From contig NZ_BCZK01000005.1 in the NCBI RefSeq assembly GCF_001598695.1, positions 186,001 to 250,000 on the forward strand: a DNA stretch of 64,000 nt, given 5' to 3'. Source of the DNA: Klebsiella oxytoca NBRC 105695. Its GTDB lineage: Bacteria > Pseudomonadota > Gammaproteobacteria > Enterobacterales > Enterobacteriaceae. Each line of letters starts with the position of its first letter. Within the stretch, counting starts at the first letter, position 1. Position numbers and translations under genes: made by a program. Shown here one piece after another: positions 63,439 to 64,000 of this stretch. A model generated the notes under the pieces. It made no database searches, had not been told where the DNA came from, and saw only the letters and a list, made by a program, of their open reading frames with translations.

Positions 63439-64000
63439 ATGGCACAAAGGACAATCAGTTTTGGCGAGCATCCAGCGGTTCCCGTCATAGGGCAGGGGAC
63501 CTGGTACATGGGTGAAAACCCGGCGCTGCGCACTCAGGAGTCTGCTGCACTACGCGCGGGCATCGATCTTGGGCTCACGGCGATCGATACGGCGGAAATG
63601 TATGCTGACGGCGGCGCCGAAGAGGTTGTCGGCGAAGCCATTCGCGGCCAGCGCGAGCGCGTGGTGCTGGTGTCTAAAGTGTATCCGTGGAACGCTGGCG
63701 GTCGCAAAATAGCCAGCGCCTGCGAAGCCAGCCTGCGCCGCCTGAAGACCGACTATCTCGATCTCTACCTGCTGCACTGGCGCGGCGACTACGCATTGCA
63801 GGAGACGGTGGCAGGTATGGAAGCGCTCGTTGCGCAGGGCAAAATTCGTCGCTGGGGCGTATCGAATCTTGATTACGCTGATATGCAAGAACTCTGGCAG
63901 GTTGACGGCGGCGAGCAGTGCGCAACTGACCAGGTACTCTATCACCTGGCTTCTCGCGGTATTGAACATGATTTGTTGCCATGGTGCCAGCAGCAGCGGC
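63439..64000 (+). CDS. yeaE: Aldo-keto reductase YeaE (C-terminus outside window)
   Basis: NADPH-dependent reductase of methylglyoxal and other aldehydes; 187 of about 284 residues are visible. The catalytic tetrad is present: Asp and Tyr in IDTAEMYADGGAE, Lys in LVSKVYPWN and His in LYLLHWRG. It matches E. coli YeaE throughout (RRWGVSNLDYADMQELW). CAGGAGG precedes the ATG. Lies after mipA as in E. coli. Confidence 0.94.
   Translation, partial: MAQRTISFGEHPAVPVIGQGTWYMGENPALRTQESAALRAGIDLGLTAIDTAEMYADGGAEEVVGEAIRGQRERVVLVSKVYPWNAGGRKIASACEASLRRLKTDYLDLYLLHWRGDYALQETVAGMEALVAQGKIRRWGVSNLDYADMQELWQVDGGEQCATDQVLYHLASRGIEHDLLPWCQQQR

Overview
The window is chromosomal DNA of an enteric gammaproteobacterium (Enterobacteriaceae). 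Gene content and protein sequences look like the Klebsiella/Raoultella/Enterobacter side of the family, but species cannot be fixed from sequence reading alone. Two long blocks follow Escherichia coli gene order. Positions 1-35300 carry mfd, lolCDE, nagK, cobB, [island], potDCBA, pepT, roxA, phoQP, [hxlR-MFS], purB, hflD, mnmA, nudJ, rluE and icd (the E. coli 25-min region). Positions 47500-64000 carry leuE, yoaJ/yoaK, dgcP, yoaF, yeaO, nimT/nimR, yeaL, yeaK, dgcJ, yeaH, yeaG, mipA and yeaE (the E. coli 40-min region). No rRNA, tRNA, CRISPR array, insertion sequence or phage integrase was seen.

The main accessory region lies between cobB and potD (about 8.3-18.5 kb), where E. coli has ycfZ-ymfA. 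A SorC-type regulator and a TIM-barrel isomerase diverge from an operon: pdxA2-like dehydrogenase, four-carbon acid sugar kinase, KdgT-type permease, PTS glucitol IIA-like protein, RpiB-like isomerase, transaldolase, transketolase. The kinase (DUF1537/DtnK family) carries at its N-terminus a complete PTS glucitol/sorbitol EIIB domain with the DCGGTLRCG active-site motif. The separate IIA protein keeps its candidate phospho-histidine, yet no EIIC membrane domain is present. The operon thus pairs a two-component PTS phosphorelay, physically fused to a sugar-acid kinase, with a non-PTS permease. The pathway would convert a tetronate (for example D-threonate) to dihydroxyacetone phosphate. EryH/LerI- and EryI/DerI-like isomerases plus Tal/Tkt could handle tetrose phosphates. 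This is the most novel system in the window. The transketolase is a probable mosaic: its core is almost housekeeping TktA, its first residues differ, and a diverged second copy of a transketolase 3' end sits 115 bp downstream.

Between icd and leuE (35.3-47.5 kb) lies a non-syntenic segment. It holds a small exported protein, a GAF-GGDEF diguanylate cyclase next to a double-HD HD-GYP protein, ansB, a decayed ferric citrate locus, a methyltransferase and an lpxP-type acyltransferase. In the fec locus fecI, fecR and fecA are intact; fecB has a frameshifted signal peptide and an internal deletion, and fecC-fecE are collapsed into one chimeric remnant.

Small genes recovered by reading include yoaK, yoaJ and a 41-residue histidine-rich lipoprotein. 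Regulatory sites proposed are a lolC promoter, a CRP site and repeated TGARCATATG motifs in the island promoter, a PhoP box before phoP, an icd promoter with a Cra-like site, Fur boxes around fec, a sigma-54 promoter before yeaG and a PhoB-box-like repeat between yeaG and mipA. Several stem-loop terminators separate convergent genes.
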